A stretch of 64,000 bases of DNA from Deltaproteobacteria bacterium (GCA_018433775.1 JAHDQN010000035.1:124001-188000); one strand, 5' to 3'; positions 40,547-50,287 are shown, numbered from the stretch's first letter. Program-made: numbers and translations. The notes: a model not told the origin generated them from the sequence alone.

Positions 40547-42985
40547 TTACGCCCCCTGTCCGGTGAGGGCTTCAACCACCCTGACCGCCTCCACGCCATC
40601 CTTTGCATAGTGGGCGTCGATGGAATCCGCATAGGCCTTCGTCACCACGGCCCCGCCCACCAGGAAGGGGCACGAGAGCCCGGCTTCGCGGGCCTGCCGG
40701 ATGACGTCCTTCATGCGCACCATGGTCGTGGTCATGAGCGCCGAGAGGCCCACAACCTGGGGTTCGTGGCGGATGACGGCGTCGATGATCTCCCGGTCCG
40801 GGACGTCCTTGCCCAGGTCGATCACCTGATACCCGTAGTTCTTCAGCATGAGCGAGACGATGTTTTTGCCGATGTCGTGGATGTCGTCCTTGACGGTCGC
40901 CAGGATCACGGTGCCCTTTTGTTTCGGGCACGCGTCCGAAGCCTCAAGCAGCGGCGCAAGGTGCTCGAACCCCTCCTTCATGGTCTCTGCGCTCGCGATG
41001 AGCTGGGGCAGGAAGTAGACCTTCTTCTCGTAGAGCGCCCCCACCTCCTGGATGGCGGGCACCATGGCATCATTGACGAGCTGCTGGGGTGAGACGCCTC
41101 CCGCCACGGCCTTGTCGATCAGGTCTCTGATCTCGCCCCGGGACCCGTCGATCACGGCGTCGTATACCCGCTGCGCGGGCAACCGGTCTTTTTCCTGCAC
41201 CCGGGCGGGGGCTTCCGGGCGGGTCGCTCCGCCGCCCCTTTCCTCCGGGCTGGAAGCGTGCGCGATGTACTCCCTGGCCTGGGGGTCACGGTTCATGAGC
41301 ACGTCGGACGCCCGCTTGATCTGCATGAACTCTTCACCCATGGGGTTGGCGATCGCCAGGCTGAGCCCGCAGGACGACGCCATGGCCAGAAAAGCCGAAT
41401 TGATCCACTTTCGCTCCGGCAGTCCGAAGGACACGTTGGACAGCCCCAGGACGGTGCGCACGCCGAATTCTTCCGAGCACCATCTGAGGGTGGCCAGCGT
41501 TTCCAGTGCCGCGCCTGGATCGGCCGATACCGCCAGGGTGAGCGCGTCCACCACGATGTCGTCTTTCGTGAACCCGTAGCCTTGAGCCCGTGCATGGATG
41601 TCGCGGACGATCTTCTGCCGCTCCGAAGAGCTCCGGGGAAGCTTCTTCCCGGTCAGGGGAAGGAGGACGAACATTGCCCCATAGCGAGCCGCGGTCTCCA
41701 GGAGCTTCTCGAGCTTGTGCTCCTCGCCGGAGATGGAATTGATGAGCGCGCGGCCGGGGTAGATCCGCAGCGCCTTCTCGATGGCCTCGGGCACGGAGGA
41801 GTCGATGCAGACCGGGGCGTCGGTTGATACCGCCAGCGTCTTGACCACCTCTCTGAGGGTCAGCGCCTCGTCGATCCCGGGCATGCCCACGTTCACGTCC
41901 AGCAAAGCAGCGCCCCTTCTGACCTGCTCCTGGGCGAATTTTTTGACCAGTGCCATCCGGCCCGAGAGCAGCTCTTCCTGGAGGTCCTTTTTGCCGGTGG
42001 GGTTGATGCGCTCCCCGATGATAAGAAGCGGGCCTTGACGGTCCATGCACACGGATTTGCGTGCGGAGCTCACCACCGCGGGCACGCGCTCTCGTATTTC
42101 CCCGGGCTTCAGGCCCCGGGCCCTTGCATGGAGCATGCGGATATGTTCCGGGGTGGTGCCGCAGCACCCTCCGAGAAACTTCACGCCCGCTGATGCGAAC
42201 TCTTCGGCAAACCCCGCAAACTCCTCAGCAGACATGGGAAAGAAGGTCTCACCCCCGCGGAGGACCGGCAGGCCCGCGTTGGGCTTGGCCACCAGGGGAA
42301 CCTTCGCGTACGGCGCCATGGCCCTGACCAGCGGGATCATCCCCTCGGGGCCCGTGGAGCAGTTGCACCCCACCGCATCGGCCCCCAGGGCCTGGAGCGT
42401 GACGAGGGCCGAGACCGGGTCCGTGCCGTTCAGGGTCCGGCCGGCCGGCTCATAGGTCATGGTGACCATGGTGTAGGCGTCGGTGATCTCCCGAACCGCG
42501 ATCAGCGCGGCCCGGGCCTCCTGGATATCGACCATGGTCTCGATCACCAGGAGGTCCACCCCTCCTTCCAGAAGGCCGCGGACCTGCTCCCTGTACGCGG
42601 TTACCGCCTCCTCGAAGCCGAGGTCCCCGAAGGGCTCCACGAATCTCCCCGTTGATCCTATGTCCCCGGCCACGAGGCAGGTCTCTCCCGCCGCCTGCCG
42701 GGCCAGCCGGGCCAGGTCCCTGTTGATCTGAAAGACATCCTCCCCGGCCCCGTACTGGGCGAGCTTGTACCGGTTTGCCCCGAAGGTGGCCGCGTAGACG
42801 ATATCCGCCCCGGCCTCCCGGTAGTCCCGGTGCACCGCCTTGATGCTCTCCGGGTTCTGCAGGCACCACAGCTCCGGGCAGGCGCCGCCGGGCATCCCTC
42901 TGGCCTGCAGCTGGGTCCCGGTCGCCCCGTCCAGGATCACGAGCCGCGCCGCTGCCGTTGCCTCGATTCTCTCTCTGTTTTTCAC
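40547..42985 (-). CDS. metH: MetH, cobalamin-dependent methionine synthase without reactivation domain
   Basis: An 812-residue B12-dependent methionine synthase. The homocysteine domain comes first (ILDGATGTQLQARG, GCNCSTGP near 210, GGCCGT near 290 for zinc Cys). A pterin (methyltetrahydrofolate) domain follows (IGERINPTGKKDL), then the cobalamin cap and the binding domain with the axial His motif DDIHDIGKNI near 695. The usual C-terminal AdoMet reactivation domain is missing; the coupled upstream gene carries it. The start is GTG, overlapping that gene's stop as GTGA. Confidence 0.93.
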   Translation of the reverse strand: MKNRERIEATAAARLVILDGATGTQLQARGMPGGACPELWCLQNPESIKAVHRDYREAGADIVYAATFGANRYKLAQYGAGEDVFQINRDLARLARQAAGETCLVAGDIGSTGRFVEPFGDLGFEEAVTAYREQVRGLLEGGVDLLVIETMVDIQEARAALIAVREITDAYTMVTMTYEPAGRTLNGTDPVSALVTLQALGADAVGCNCSTGPEGMIPLVRAMAPYAKVPLVAKPNAGLPVLRGGETFFPMSAEEFAGFAEEFASAGVKFLGGCCGTTPEHIRMLHARARGLKPGEIRERVPAVVSSARKSVCMDRQGPLLIIGERINPTGKKDLQEELLSGRMALVKKFAQEQVRRGAALLDVNVGMPGIDEALTLREVVKTLAVSTDAPVCIDSSVPEAIEKALRIYPGRALINSISGEEHKLEKLLETAARYGAMFVLLPLTGKKLPRSSSERQKIVRDIHARAQGYGFTKDDIVVDALTLAVSADPGAALETLATLRWCSEEFGVRTVLGLSNVSFGLPERKWINSAFLAMASSCGLSLAIANPMGEEFMQIKRASDVLMNRDPQAREYIAHASSPEERGGGATRPEAPARVQEKDRLPAQRVYDAVIDGSRGEIRDLIDKAVAGGVSPQQLVNDAMVPAIQEVGALYEKKVYFLPQLIASAETMKEGFEHLAPLLEASDACPKQKGTVILATVKDDIHDIGKNIVSLMLKNYGYQVIDLGKDVPDREIIDAVIRHEPQVVGLSALMTTTMVRMKDVIRQAREAGLSCPFLVGGAVVTKAYADSIDAHYAKDGVEAVRVVEALTGQGA

Positions 42986-43635
42986 TGGCCCTTGCCTCCG
43001 TCTTCCCGCTTCGCCTTCCTGATCCCTGCAATCGCTGTCACGGATTTTTCAGGCAGAAGAATGCATGCATCGGTTATGCTCACGCCGATTTCGCCCAGCC
43101 TCAGCCGCTCGTACATGACCTTCTGATTTTCCAGATCGAAATCCCCGTACCCTGCGGAGAAGCGCCTGGGGGTGACCTCCAGGCCCTCCCGCCTCACCTG
43201 CTGACCGATCAAGGCGGATATCCAGTCCAGCGCGCTGTCGGTCATCTCGCTCGCCGCCGCGTCGAGCACCACGGCCCGGGCAAGGTTTCCTCCCGCTGAG
43301 CACGAGCGGATCTCGTCCATGATCCGGTTGCCGGCCGTCGCCCCCATGAGGAGGACCTTTCGGGACGCGGAGAGCATCCGGGCAAGCCCCACGCTCCTGA
43401 GCACGTCCCCTGTTTCCAGCGAGATCTCACCGTCCCGGCCCACGTCCGCCGGGAGGATAAGGGCGGAGCCCTTGAGCTCGATCATACCGGCGGCATCTTC
43501 CAGAACAGTCTCCATCTCCCGCCGCTGCCCGGACCCGAGCTGCGTGTGCGCCCTGCGGTAGCCCAGGCGGCGATAGACCGCTTCGACGGGCATGTCCAGA
43601 TGGATGGCATGGAAAAAAACCGGATCTCTCACCAT
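42982..43635 (-). CDS. stand-alone MetH reactivation-domain protein
   Basis: A 217-residue protein similar to the MetH activation domain. The marker segment RFSAGYGDFDLENQKVMYER near residue 164 and ITDACILLPEKSVTAIAGI match the AdoMet-binding RxSxGYGD and the last motif of the domain. It would methylate oxidised cob(II)alamin with AdoMet and an electron donor. It precedes metH by overlap, so the two act as a two-piece enzyme. The ATG at 43635 was chosen; a TTG at 43671 would add 12 residues, and no strong ribosome site decides. Confidence 0.82.
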   Translation of the reverse strand: MVRDPVFFHAIHLDMPVEAVYRRLGYRRAHTQLGSGQRREMETVLEDAAGMIELKGSALILPADVGRDGEISLETGDVLRSVGLARMLSASRKVLLMGATAGNRIMDEIRSCSAGGNLARAVVLDAAASEMTDSALDWISALIGQQVRREGLEVTPRRFSAGYGDFDLENQKVMYERLRLGEIGVSITDACILLPEKSVTAIAGIRKAKREDGGKGQ

Positions 43636-43821
43636 CTGCACAGATCTAGTCAGAAATCGGCCAAGTTTCAAGCCATTCTTTTTCTCCGCATGCCTTTTCC
43701 CCTCAAGATCGGGGTGATAAAATCCTTGCTCTGATTCCCGGTGTCATGTATCTGTCTTTCGGAAGGTTCGGTACGCAAATCACTGATGGAACAAGGAAAA
43801 TATCTTGGTAACTTGCTTGTC

Positions 43822-43838
43822 TTATGATAACATCATAA
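43822..43838. promoter_or_regulatory. inverted repeat between divergent metH unit and acyl-CoA synthetase gene
   Basis: TTATGATAACATCATAA is a 7-3-7 inverted repeat 32 bases before the acyl-CoA synthetase start, in a short divergent promoter region. It is a likely regulator site, with no known matching family. Confidence 0.4.
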
Positions 43839-43870
43839 CACACTCTGTGTATTGAAGACCGGGGGTTCGC

Positions 43871-45331
43871 ATGGATCTTACGAGGCTTTTTTTTCCACGC
43901 ACGATTGCGGTGATCGGGGCATCTCCCAATCTGGGGGGAGGGAAGCTCCCCTATTATCAGGTTATCCAGCTCGCCGGATACACGGGCAGGCTCTATCCGG
44001 TAAACCCGAAATACCAGGACATCGCCGGGGCAAAGGTTTATGCCTCGCTCGACGATATTCCCGAGCCCGTCGATCTGGCCATCGCATCCGTTCCGGCCAA
44101 GCTCGCGCTCGAAACCGTGGAGGCCGCAGCCCGGAACAAGGTCAAGTTCCTCCATTTCTTCACCTCCGGCTTCTCCGAGGTCGGCAACCGGAAGCTCGAA
44201 GAGGACATGCTCGAGGCAGCCCGCAAGGGCGGAACCAGGATCATCGGCCCCAACTGCATCGGGGTCCACTGCACGCAGTCCGGAATAACCTGCGATCTGC
44301 CCAAAAGCCCCATGAAAGGCGTGGGAAACGTCGCCTTCCTGGGACAGTCGGGGGGCATGACCCACAACTTCATGCGCATGGCCCACTCGCGCTATCTTGA
44401 GCTGAACAAGGTGGTGTCCTACGGCAATCAGATCGACCTGAAGGTGGAGGACTATCTTGAATACTTCGCGCACGACGACACCATCGGTGTGGTGGCCGCC
44501 TATATCGAAGACATCAAGGATATGGGCCGGTTCCTCAAGGTCCTCCGGAAGACGACCGCCCGCAAGCCTGTTATCATCCTGAAAGGGGGGTCCACCGAGC
44601 AGGGGGCCCGCGCGGCGGCATCCCACACCGGGGCCATGGCCGCACGCCAGGACCTGTGGTCGTCGGTCATGCGGCAGTACGGCTGCGTCGAGGCGAACAA
44701 TTTCGAGCACATGGTCGATCTGACCATGATGGCCGTCGCCCTTCGGGTGCCCGGCGGAAACCGGCTCGGCTTCCTGGGCGCAGGCGGAGGGACCTCGGTG
44801 CTCTTTACGGATTTCGCCGCCAGGCACGGGCTCGTTCTCCCGGAGCTCGACAGCCGGGTTCAGGAGAAGATCGGGCTTAAGATCAGCAATGTGAACACGA
44901 GCACCGCCAATCCCGTCGATCTTGGCTTCTACGGCTTCGATTTCACCATCATGGGCTACACCATCGAGGCCATGGCTCAGGACGAAGCCATCGACGTCAT
45001 CATCCCCTACTTCTCCCTCGATTTCATCACCTCGTTCCAGAGCGACCAGGTGGAAAGCGGCCCCCATGCCATCGTAGAGGCGTTTCAGAAGACGGACAAG
45101 CCCGTGGTGCCCATCCTCTCCCGGTTTACGGAGAACATGGTCGACGTCGAAAAGGTCCGCATCCGGATCACCGAGCTGTTCCGCAAGGCCGGGCTCGCGG
45201 TGTACAACACCCCGCAGGACGCCATCGCATCCATAAGCGGTATTCTCGAATGGAAAAGGTATGCCGTGCGGGTCGCCGCCGGCGAAGCACCCTCGCCGAA
45301 GCCGCAGCTCGCGGAGGGAGGCAAGGGATGA
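43871..45331 (+). CDS. ADP-forming acyl-CoA synthetase alpha-type (CoA-binding) protein
   Basis: A 486-residue protein made of the CoA-binding and ligase domains of ADP-forming acetyl/acyl-CoA synthetases. The CoA loop is IAVIGASPNLGGG near residue 12. The phosphorylated His is in AASHTGAMAARQ near 257, and GPNCIGVH and GQSGGM are family motifs. The ATP-grasp beta domain is absent, so a separate beta subunit is needed for energy-conserving acyl-CoA hydrolysis. It could also be a protein-only or regulatory homologue. It overlaps the ketopantoate reductase-like gene by ATGA. Confidence 0.83.
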   Translation: MDLTRLFFPRTIAVIGASPNLGGGKLPYYQVIQLAGYTGRLYPVNPKYQDIAGAKVYASLDDIPEPVDLAIASVPAKLALETVEAAARNKVKFLHFFTSGFSEVGNRKLEEDMLEAARKGGTRIIGPNCIGVHCTQSGITCDLPKSPMKGVGNVAFLGQSGGMTHNFMRMAHSRYLELNKVVSYGNQIDLKVEDYLEYFAHDDTIGVVAAYIEDIKDMGRFLKVLRKTTARKPVIILKGGSTEQGARAAASHTGAMAARQDLWSSVMRQYGCVEANNFEHMVDLTMMAVALRVPGGNRLGFLGAGGGTSVLFTDFAARHGLVLPELDSRVQEKIGLKISNVNTSTANPVDLGFYGFDFTIMGYTIEAMAQDEAIDVIIPYFSLDFITSFQSDQVESGPHAIVEAFQKTDKPVVPILSRFTENMVDVEKVRIRITELFRKAGLAVYNTPQDAIASISGILEWKRYAVRVAAGEAPSPKPQLAEGGKG

Positions 45332-46272
45332 ACTACCTCGTCATGGGCGCAGGCGCCCTGGGGAGTGTCTTCGGAGGCCTGCTGGCCGAGAAGGGGCACG
45401 AGGTCACCTTCGTGGGCCTTGACGATCATCTGAAGGCCATGCAGGACCGGGGGCTCACCGTCGGGGGCATCTGGGGGGACCACGTGGTCCCGGAGGTCAG
45501 GGCCTTCTACGGCGTGCAGGGGCTCCAAGGGACCTTCGATATCGTGCTCCTGAGCGTGAAATCCTATCACACCTCCCGGGTGATTCAGCAGGCCCTGCCC
45601 TTCATGCATGACCACACCCTGGTGTTCTCGATCCAGAACGGACTGGGGAACTGGGAGGCGATCGCACGGGTCGTGGGGTGGAACCGGACCGTGGGGGCCC
45701 GGGTGATCTTCGGGGCCGAAATCGAGGAGCCGGGCATTGCGCGCGTCACGGTCTATGCGGACAAGGTGCTGCTGGGGAGCCCCTCGGGCGACGTGCCCGA
45801 GGAGAGGATCCGGCAGGTTGCCGACGACTTCAATCAGGCCGGCATCCCGACCGCGTTGAGCGACCACATCGAGTCGTCCCTGTGGGGCAAGGTCCTCTAC
45901 AACTGCTCGCTGAACGCCCTGGGCGCCATCCTGAACGTGCCGTACGGGCATCTTGAGACCGTGCCCGAGCTGCGTGAAACCCTGCGGCGGATCATTTCCG
46001 AGATCTTTGCCGTGGCCAAGGCCAAGGGGGTCACGCTTCCCTATGAGGGGCCGGAGGAATACTACCGGTTTCTCATGGAAGAGCAGCTTCCGCCCACCGC
46101 GGCCCACCGGTCGTCCATGCTCCAGGACCTGGAGAGGGGGAACCCGACCGAGATCGATGCCTTAAACGGCGCCATCGTGCGCTATGGAAAGGATCTCTCG
46201 GTACCCACGCCCGTAAACGAGATCGTCACGGCCATCGTCAAGGGCATAGAGGCGAGGAGCGCAGGGGCCTGA
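45328..46272 (+). CDS. 2-dehydropantoate 2-reductase family protein
   Basis: A 314-residue NADPH-dependent Rossmann protein (PanE/ApbA). The cofactor loop MGAGALGSVFGGLLAEKG is at the N-terminus, KSYHTSRVIQQALPF and IQNGLGNWE near 85 follow, and the C-terminal catalytic segment includes SSMLQDLERGNPTEIDALNG. PanE makes pantoate for CoA synthesis, but in this family many paralogues reduce other 2-oxo acids. It is coupled to the acyl-CoA synthetase gene, which is unusual for the pantothenate pathway. Confidence 0.88.
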   Translation: MNYLVMGAGALGSVFGGLLAEKGHEVTFVGLDDHLKAMQDRGLTVGGIWGDHVVPEVRAFYGVQGLQGTFDIVLLSVKSYHTSRVIQQALPFMHDHTLVFSIQNGLGNWEAIARVVGWNRTVGARVIFGAEIEEPGIARVTVYADKVLLGSPSGDVPEERIRQVADDFNQAGIPTALSDHIESSLWGKVLYNCSLNALGAILNVPYGHLETVPELRETLRRIISEIFAVAKAKGVTLPYEGPEEYYRFLMEEQLPPTAAHRSSMLQDLERGNPTEIDALNGAIVRYGKDLSVPTPVNEIVTAIVKGIEARSAGA

Positions 46273-46561
46273 TCCTTTCAACAGGATGGCCCTTTGAAGG
46301 GCACGCCCTCCGGCCCCATGGAAGCCGCCACATCCAAGGGGAATGTGACCCTCCTTCTGAATTCCTTGATTAGCAGACTTCAGAAAGAGGATTCGGGAAC
46401 GCCCCGGAATCCCGCCATCCGGAAAGGCGCGTGACGACCGTTGCATCCTGGGCATGGCGCCTGTCCGTTCGCGCTTATCGTCACGGGCAGACAGGAAACC
46501 CCTGGACGCGGAAGAACCGGAAACGGCCTGACAGTCCGCCTGCTCATTCCGGGCCGGGCCC

Positions 46562-47926
46562 CTATCCAGCCTCCTGCGCAGAGGGCGTGCCGCGCCCGGC
46601 TGCGAGCCTGATCTCCCGGTACATGGACAGATCGAGCCCCTCCCAGGCGCAGGGAAGCAGCGTGTTGTTGTGGAACAGGGGGTCCTCGTCCAGGGGATAC
46701 CTGCTGGACCGTAAGGCCTCCTCCCACGTGCCGGTCCCGGGAAGGGGCGAATACTCGGTGATGACCGGCCTGGCACCCGATCTCATGACGAACTCGACGG
46801 CATCGAGGACCTCCCGCGCATGCTGGCCCGGCAGGCCGCAGAGGATATACACTCCGATGTCCGAAGGGTCGAATCCCGCGCGGGAGAGGTTTTCCAGGGC
46901 CCGCAGAAACTCATCGTTGGAGACCTTTCCACCGGTTTTATCCTGCAGGGCCGGGTCCGAGGTCTCCAGGCCGAGCCGTATGGTGGAGAACCCGCTTTCC
47001 TTCATGGCTGAAGCCACCTCCTGGCTCAAGTATCGTACGTGCAGGGCATTGGGACAGTGGAACCGGACGTCCAGCCGCCTCCGGACGATCTCCCGCATGA
47101 GCGGCAGGGCGAGCCTCCTGCTCCGGAAGAGAAAGGCGTCGTCATACAGGGCGAAATCGTCAACCCGGTGTCGCCGGTGCCAGTGCTCTACCTCGTCGGC
47201 CACCTTAAGCGGATCTCTCATGCGCAGGCCGGGCGCGAGCAGGTGTGAGGCGCAGTAGGTGCAGCGGTACGGGCATCCCCGGGAGGTCTGGATGCAGACA
47301 TACCTCAAGGGCTCCACGAGATCGAACAGGGGGTAGGGGAGACTGTCGAGATCGTCCATGTCCGGATAATACTCCGGGCTTGCCCCCCAGACCGAGCCGA
47401 GTACCCGTAGAACCTCAAGCTCGCCTTCCCCGCACAGGACATGGTCCGCGCCCGCGTGTTCCCTGGCGTGGCCGCTGCACAGGGTCGCATAGATTCCCCC
47501 CAGCAGGACCGGGATCCCGGGAAATGCATCCCTCACGCACATGATCGCCTCGTGTACGCCCGGATACCAGTAGGTCATCCGCGAGGTGACCAGGATCGCA
47601 TCCGGCTGTCCGGCCTGCTCAAGATCATGACGAAACGCATCCCTGCTGATGCCGTACCTGCCGTATCGCCGGGGAAATCCTTTCAGGGGCGCGGGGGATT
47701 CCACGATCTGACGATAGAACTTGCCGTGCCCGCCCGAATACACCTTAGGGGGCTTCCCGTTCATCTGTTCGTGAGGCGTCTTCAGACAGTCCACAAAGGA
47801 CACCTCGCACCCGTTGATCCTCAGGAGTGCGCCCAGGGAGAGAAGTCCCAGCGGCTTTGCCCACAGATCGTACGCCGCAAAATCATAGATCCAGGGGTTG
47901 ACCAGAAGCACCCGTTTTCCCTTCAT
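46562..47926 (-). CDS. B12-binding domain radical SAM protein
   Basis: A 454-residue protein. An N-terminal cobalamin-binding Rossmann-like domain (VLLVNPWIYDF, DAILVTSRMTYWYPG, PVLLGGIYATL) precedes a radical SAM core with CPYRCTYC near residue 210. The C-terminus has no extra cluster motif. Members of this class C methylate or rearrange unactivated carbons; the substrate is unknown. It stands alone between converging genes. The gaps on both sides (46273-46561 and 47927-48183) show no gene; the first contains a short GCCCTT-TG-AAGGGC hairpin after the panE-like stop. Confidence 0.88.
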   Translation of the reverse strand: MKGKRVLLVNPWIYDFAAYDLWAKPLGLLSLGALLRINGCEVSFVDCLKTPHEQMNGKPPKVYSGGHGKFYRQIVESPAPLKGFPRRYGRYGISRDAFRHDLEQAGQPDAILVTSRMTYWYPGVHEAIMCVRDAFPGIPVLLGGIYATLCSGHAREHAGADHVLCGEGELEVLRVLGSVWGASPEYYPDMDDLDSLPYPLFDLVEPLRYVCIQTSRGCPYRCTYCASHLLAPGLRMRDPLKVADEVEHWHRRHRVDDFALYDDAFLFRSRRLALPLMREIVRRRLDVRFHCPNALHVRYLSQEVASAMKESGFSTIRLGLETSDPALQDKTGGKVSNDEFLRALENLSRAGFDPSDIGVYILCGLPGQHAREVLDAVEFVMRSGARPVITEYSPLPGTGTWEEALRSSRYPLDEDPLFHNNTLLPCAWEGLDLSMYREIRLAAGRGTPSAQEAG

Positions 47927-48183
47927 GTTTTGTCGTCCTTTTATCCTCGTCCCGCCATGGCCTCGTCGGCCAGGCCCGGTTATCCTACCTCTGCTGCTCT
48001 ATGGATGGCAAGCCGTGGAAGGAAAGGAGGGGCAACGATCGCCGAAAAACCCTGAAGAGAGGAGGTCCCAGGTCCATTTCCCGATCACGCCCTGGGCCCA
48101 CTTCTGCCTCTCGCCAGGGGAAACAGCCGCAGGAGAGATTCAAGACTTGACATATACTGTGTTTTCAAGGTAATAGGAAAAAA

Positions 48184-48540
48184 ATGATCGTCAGGAAAGA
48201 AAAACGTGCATTCGAGAGAATCAACCTGGGAAACCTGAGCGGCTCTGTCGAGCTCATGGAGATCGTGAAATCCATCTCAGTCCTCAACGCCTCGGAAGAG
48301 GGTGTGTGCGTGGACGGCGCGGATTTTCCGGTAGGCTCTGTGGTGCGCCTTGCCATCAACTCTCAGGAGGAGGAGCCGGACATCTCTCTGTACTGCAAGG
48401 TTGTCTGGGCGTCACAGGGGAAGGACCCCGAGAAGAAGTCGGGACTTCTTCTCCTGAACACGAACAAGATTCTCTTCCGGAAGGATCTGCTCTCGTTTGC
48501 GAGGCTGATCGACTCGGCCCGCAGACAGGCGGCCCCTTAG
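48184..48540 (+). CDS. PilZ-domain protein
   Basis: A 118-residue small protein of the PilZ type, which binds cyclic di-GMP. The N-terminal basic motif RKEKRAFERIN gives the RxxxR element, and LNASEEGVCVDG gives the D/NxSxxG element (Asn for Asp). The rest fits a beta-barrel. It might control motility or surface traits such as the PilT pilus. TTGACA at 48147-48152 may be its -35, but the -10 would overlap the ribosome site, so the promoter is unclear. It converges on moaA, with stops overlapping by 4 bases. Confidence 0.8.
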   Translation: MIVRKEKRAFERINLGNLSGSVELMEIVKSISVLNASEEGVCVDGADFPVGSVVRLAINSQEEEPDISLYCKVVWASQGKDPEKKSGLLLLNTNKILFRKDLLSFARLIDSARRQAAP

Positions 48541-49538
48541 CCCCCCAGGGAACTCATCAGGGTCCGGCATCCCTGATCGGCTGCCGGGTGGCTTCCTGCA
48601 CAGAGGCGGTGGTTCAGGTTTTTCATCCTGACCCCTTCCTCGATGAGGAGCTCGAGCTCATGATCGGAGACGCCCTGTCTCATGGGGTTCCTCAGGTCGA
48701 GCTCATTTTCCGAAAAGAGGCACGGCCTCAAGCACCCGCTTGCCGTGATCCTGATGCGGTTGCATCTGCTGCAGAAGGCGTGCTCGCTCAATGCGCCGAT
48801 GAGCCCGATGGTACCCTGAGCCCCGCCAATGCGGTAAACCTGCGCAGGGCCGTGTTTGTATTCGACCTTCTGAAGCGCACCGAAGCGCTCCTCGATGATG
48901 CCCCGGATCTCGGGCGCACCGATGAGCTCGCATTCTCCGTACCTGGTTGCGCAGCCCATGGGCATGAGCTCGATGAAACGAACCTCGACCGGAGAGTTCA
49001 GGGTCATCTCCGCGAACGCGGGTATCTCGTCGTCGTTGAACCCCCTGATGGCCACCACATTGACCTTCACCGGGGACAACCCGACATCGAACGAGCGCCG
49101 TATGCCGGCACTGACCCGCTCGAAGGCGTCAACCCGGGTGATGTGCGAAAACTTCTCCCTGCTGAGCGTGTCCAGACTGATGTTCAGCCGGTTCAGGCCG
49201 GCTTTTTTGAGATCTTCCGCCATGGTGGGCAGCATCACCCCGTTGGTGGTGAGCGAGAGGTCCTTGAGCCCGTCGAGCTCCTTCAGATTCCGGATGAACG
49301 GGACCAGACCCTTGCGCAGGAGCGGTTCGCCTCCGGTGATCCGGATCTTGTCCACTCCCCGGGAAACGCCGATGCGAGCGATGCGCAGGAATTCCTCATA
49401 CCGCATGATATTCTCATGGGGGATCCATTCCACCCCTGTTGCAGGCATGCAGTACCTGCACCGCAGGTTGCACCGGTCCGTGATGGAGATCCTCAAATAC
49501 CGGATCTGTCGCTGATAGTTGTCCATGAGGGGTTTCAT
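48537..49538 (-). CDS. moaA: MoaA, GTP 3',8-cyclase
   Basis: A 333-residue radical SAM enzyme of molybdopterin synthesis. The N-terminal cluster motif is DRCNLRCRYCMP near residue 22, with GGEPLLRKG near 70. The C-terminal second cluster has FCSRCNRIRIT and a third Cys in LRPCLF. The C-terminal GG pair is present (SLGG). It converts GTP with MoaC to cyclic pyranopterin. It overlaps the DUF364 gene by ATGA, linking that protein with molybdenum metabolism. Confidence 0.95.
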   Translation of the reverse strand: MKPLMDNYQRQIRYLRISITDRCNLRCRYCMPATGVEWIPHENIMRYEEFLRIARIGVSRGVDKIRITGGEPLLRKGLVPFIRNLKELDGLKDLSLTTNGVMLPTMAEDLKKAGLNRLNISLDTLSREKFSHITRVDAFERVSAGIRRSFDVGLSPVKVNVVAIRGFNDDEIPAFAEMTLNSPVEVRFIELMPMGCATRYGECELIGAPEIRGIIEERFGALQKVEYKHGPAQVYRIGGAQGTIGLIGALSEHAFCSRCNRIRITASGCLRPCLFSENELDLRNPMRQGVSDHELELLIEEGVRMKNLNHRLCAGSHPAADQGCRTLMSSLGG

Positions 49539-50287
49539 CGCCTTATCTCCCTGATGATTTTCTTCATTGCTGCGTTTTTGTACAGGACTTGGGTCCCCCC
49601 TCCTTCCATGACAATATCCATGGCCTTTCCGGCATCGACCACCCGGCATCCGGCGAGAAAGGTCACGGGTGTGGACGAAAACGCCCGGGAGAGCATGGGG
49701 GTAGAAGGGCCCATGAGAATCACGGCCCGTGCATCGCTCTTGAAGGCAAGGATGTCCGGAAGGCTCCCATTGATGATCGAGGTCGCAGTCACGATAGCGA
49801 CATCCGCCAGGGAGAGACATTTTTCCATGGCTTCCTGCGGCCGGATACGCACATCATCGTGCCTGCGGTGCTCGAATATGTCGACCGTGCATCCTTTTGC
49901 CTTGAGCATTGCAACCACCGGGGCTATGAACCCCACCATGACCACCCTGTCGCCCTCACGCACGGCAACGGTTTCAAATATATCATCTTCAATGCCGCTG
50001 TCTTTTCCCTGATTGCTCACGGCATTGACCGCCGCCAGGGCAATGGACCGGCCCAGAAGATCGCCTTTCAGCCCGAGCTCAAGCAGATCGGACACCCTGG
50101 AGCCCTTGAGTGAGCCTGCCCGGGGAAAAACCGTACAACTCGCTTTTTCTTCCGGCAGGATATTGGCGCACAGCCCGACTCCCGAGCCTTCCACCTCGAC
50201 CGCGATATATCCCAGACCCAGCACCACCCTTGATATCTTCTGCTGCTGTTTTGTCTCCGGCACTTCCCTGACGAGCTCGCTGAACAT
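49535..50287 (-). CDS. DUF364-type putative heavy-metal chelation protein
   Basis: A 250-residue protein of the DUF364 group, a Rossmann-like domain often found beside molybdenum-cofactor genes. The N-terminal domain (ISRVVLGLGYIAVEVEGSGVG) is followed by GDRVVMVGFIAPVVAML near 115 and VTATSIINGSLPDILA near 170, and PSTPMLSRAFSSTPVTFLAG near 195. Function is not known; chelation of a metal is the family annotation. It starts the moaA operon and is co-translated with moaA. Confidence 0.82.
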   Translation of the reverse strand: MFSELVREVPETKQQQKISRVVLGLGYIAVEVEGSGVGLCANILPEEKASCTVFPRAGSLKGSRVSDLLELGLKGDLLGRSIALAAVNAVSNQGKDSGIEDDIFETVAVREGDRVVMVGFIAPVVAMLKAKGCTVDIFEHRRHDDVRIRPQEAMEKCLSLADVAIVTATSIINGSLPDILAFKSDARAVILMGPSTPMLSRAFSSTPVTFLAGCRVVDAGKAMDIVMEGGGTQVLYKNAAMKKIIREIRR

